This document shows positions 36,410-37,982 of a stretch of DNA of 37,982 nt, piece after piece. The notes beneath the pieces were generated by a model. It was not told the origin of the DNA. It saw nothing but the letters and a program-made list of their open reading frames with translations, and made no database searches. Numbering within the stretch: position 1 is the stretch's first letter; each line of letters starts with the position of its first letter. A program made the translations under genes and the position numbers. The stretch lies in assembly GCA_964511535.1 (NCBI GenBank), contig CAZEFW010000083.1:1-37982 (forward strand), written 5' to 3'. Source of the DNA: CAZCFB01 sp964511535. Lineage in GTDB: Bacteria > Myxococcota_A > Polyangia > GCA-2747355 > CAZCFB01.

Positions 36410-37774
36410 ATGGCGCGAAAGAGACCACAGAATCGTCGACCCGCCCCCAGGGGCAAAGAGGGCCAGGTGCGCCCCTTCACCCTGGGCCAGGACGGCGTCG
36501 AGGTGGAGGTGGACCAGGAGCGCTTCAAGCTGCCGGCGGGCGTGCCCGGCGACAAGATGGAGGTGCGGCTGCGGGGCAAGGCGGGCGGCGCGGACCCGCG
36601 GCCGAAGCTGCTGGAGCCGTCTGCAGACCGGGTGCCTTCGCCCTGCCCTGTGCTCGAGGAGTGCGGCGCCTGTTCGCTGCTGGCCATGGCCTACAGGGCC
36701 CAGATCGCGGCCAAGGGAAAGGCCCTCAAGCAGCTGATCAAGCCGCTGGGCTGCCCGCCGCGCAAGGTGGGTCGGCTCGAGGGGCTCGACCGCCCGCTCG
36801 GTTACCGCACCAAGCTGCTGATGCCTGCGTTTTCGGCCAAGAACCGGCGCCTGCGGTTCGGCTTCTACCGCCCGGGCACCACGCGCCCGGTGCGCGCCGA
36901 GCACTGCCCCGTGCAGCACCCGCTCGCCCTGGGCCTGCTGGCCATGGTCAGGCCGCTGCTGGAGAGCTTCGGCGTCTCGGCGTCGGGGCCGGGGACCTCG
37001 GGAGGCTGGCTGCATGCCATCTCCATCCGGGTCGACCCGCCTACCGGCGCGGCGGAGATCATCCTGTGCGGCCGGACGCCGGAGCCGCCGGGCGGCGCAG
37101 AGCTGGTGGACGCCATGGGGCGGCTGCCCGGGTTGTGCACCCTGGCCGTGAGCGCCGCGAAGAAGCGCTCATCCTATCCGGTGGCGCCGCCCTTCGAGCT
37201 GTTGCGCGGCGATGGTCACACGCCGTTCACCCTGGCCGGCAAGCAGTACATGCTGTCGCCGGGCACCTTCTTTCAGACCAACCACGAGGGGGCCGAGCGG
37301 CTGCTGCACAAAGTGACCCGGCTGATGCCGAAGCAGGCGGGGCTGATGCTCGACCTGTACGGCGGCGCAGGGATCTTCGCCCGGGCGCTGGCCGGACGCT
37401 GGCGCAAGGCCATCGTGGTGGAGCGCTCCGACGAGGCAGTGGCCGACCTGGAGCGCGCCGCGGCCAAGGAGCGGCTCAAGGGGCTGGAGGTCTGGGCCGG
37501 CGCTGTGGAGGAGCGGGCAGCCGCGGCTCTGCGTCGAAGCCCGGACCTGGTGCTGCTGGACCCGCCCCGGCGAGGGGCGAAGCCAGGGGTAATATCAGCC
37601 CTGAATAAAACCCCGCCCGAGACCCTGCTCTACGTCGCATGCGGCGCCCAGGCCTTCGCCCGCGACGCCCAAAAGCTGACCCGCGGCGGCTTCCGCCTGG
37701 CAGCCGTCGAAGCGGTGGACATGTTCCCCCACACCGCACATCTGGAGATCGTGGCGAAGTTCGAGCGGAAGTAG
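36410..37774 (+). CDS. rlmD: RlmD-type (TrmA/RumA family) 23S rRNA uridine-C5 methyltransferase
   Basis: A 454-residue SAM-dependent RNA methyltransferase. An N-terminal TRAM-like basic domain (about 15-72) is followed by a cysteine cluster (PCPVLEECGACSLL, C79/C85/C88) consistent with the iron-sulfur site of RlmD. The Rossmann domain has FFQTNHEGA, LDLYGGAGIFA (SAM-binding), LLDPPRRG and LYVACGAQAFARD carrying the catalytic Cys. The family methylates U1939 or a similar uridine, but RlmC/RlmD specificity cannot be fixed by eye. The start ATG follows a possible -10 box (TACACT, 36397) by only seven bases. It stands alone after the cyclase operon. Confidence 0.9.
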   Translation: MARKRPQNRRPAPRGKEGQVRPFTLGQDGVEVEVDQERFKLPAGVPGDKMEVRLRGKAGGADPRPKLLEPSADRVPSPCPVLEECGACSLLAMAYRAQIAAKGKALKQLIKPLGCPPRKVGRLEGLDRPLGYRTKLLMPAFSAKNRRLRFGFYRPGTTRPVRAEHCPVQHPLALGLLAMVRPLLESFGVSASGPGTSGGWLHAISIRVDPPTGAAEIILCGRTPEPPGGAELVDAMGRLPGLCTLAVSAAKKRSSYPVAPPFELLRGDGHTPFTLAGKQYMLSPGTFFQTNHEGAERLLHKVTRLMPKQAGLMLDLYGGAGIFARALAGRWRKAIVVERSDEAVADLERAAAKERLKGLEVWAGAVEERAAAALRRSPDLVLLDPPRRGAKPGVISALNKTPPETLLYVACGAQAFARDAQKLTRGGFRLAAVEAVDMFPHTAHLEIVAKFERK

Positions 37775-37977
37775 CGCACCGCTCCAGGCTCGCTTCGCTT
37801 GCTCGCTCCGGTCTCGCTGTGCTCGACCAGTCGCGGCCTGTTTTGGGGTTGTGCGTGGGTTGGGACCTTGGTGGTGTGCTTCCGGTTTGTGGCCGTTTCA
37901 TCGCTGTGCACGGGGGCTGATATGGGGCGAACCGTGCCGGGATTTCCGGAGGCTCCATAAGTTGAGAGGATGGAGTC

Positions 37978-37982
37978 ATGGG
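37978..37982 (+). CDS. Possible start of a gene running off the window
   Basis: An ATG at 37978 is preceded by GAGAGGA at seven-base spacing. Only five bases are visible, so nothing can be said about the product. The preceding 200 bases hold no other gene; they include a GCTCGCTTCGCTTGCTCG low-complexity stretch near 37793. Confidence 0.3.

Overview
The window comes from a GC-rich, Gram-negative bacterium, most likely a member of Myxococcota or another deltaproteobacterial-type lineage. The basis is very high third-position GC from about 1.6 kb onward, many lipoprotein and outer-membrane genes, two FadL/OMPP1-type proteins, a TonB-C/HEAT-like protein, a four-copy DUF4397 lipoprotein, and a type VI secretion system (T6SS) wrapped in FHA, PP2C and VWA regulators. 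The placement is inference from gene content; no rRNA or tRNA is present to fix it. The first ~1.3 kb is much less GC-rich and holds no convincing gene. There is one 100-N assembly gap (21219-21318) inside a tandem repeat.

Layout. (1) 1-1597: non-coding or unrecognised low-GC stretch. (2) 1598-2452: orphan exported/membrane protein. (3) 2496-15779, minus strand: one tight operon, in transcription order tssC, a VWA-TM-FHA-FHA protein, tssJ, tssK, tssL, tssM, tagF, tssA and a kynurenine-formamidase-like cyclase gene. (4) 15780-16054: divergent promoter region. (5) 16055-18453, plus strand: tagH (FHA) overlapping a PP2C-FHA phosphatase gene. (6) 18602-19843, minus: SGNH hydrolase. (7) 19930-21757, plus: second VWA-TM-repeat-FHA protein, interrupted by the gap. 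(8) 21758-22426, minus: lipoprotein; 22508-24205, plus: tssF. (9) 24332 to the end: mainly envelope, lipid and signalling genes. These are TonB-C/HEAT-like, alpha/beta-hydrolase lipoprotein, DUF4397 lipoprotein, CarH-like MerR/B12 regulator, two FadL-like proteins, two acyltransferases flanking a lipoprotein, a class III adenylate cyclase coupled to a diiron ODP-domain protein, and an RlmD-type rRNA methyltransferase.

How the genes work together. TssJ-TssL-TssM form the membrane complex, TssK and TssF belong to the baseplate, TssC is a sheath subunit and TssA organises assembly. TagF, TagH and the PP2C protein belong to the threonine-phosphorylation switch known for T6SSs. Two proteins share an architecture not in the standard T6SS parts list: an exported VWA domain with a degenerate MIDAS, one transmembrane helix, a repetitive cytosolic linker and C-terminal FHA domain(s). 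One carries two copies of RRKTAYMGDDEED, a candidate phosphothreonine target. The locus has five FHA domains and a phosphatase but no kinase. TssB, Hcp, TssE, TssG, ClpV, VgrG and PAAR are also absent and must lie elsewhere or be missing. The paired VWA-FHA proteins are the best candidate here for an undescribed system. The cyclase/ODP operon and the CarH-like regulator are secondary leads.
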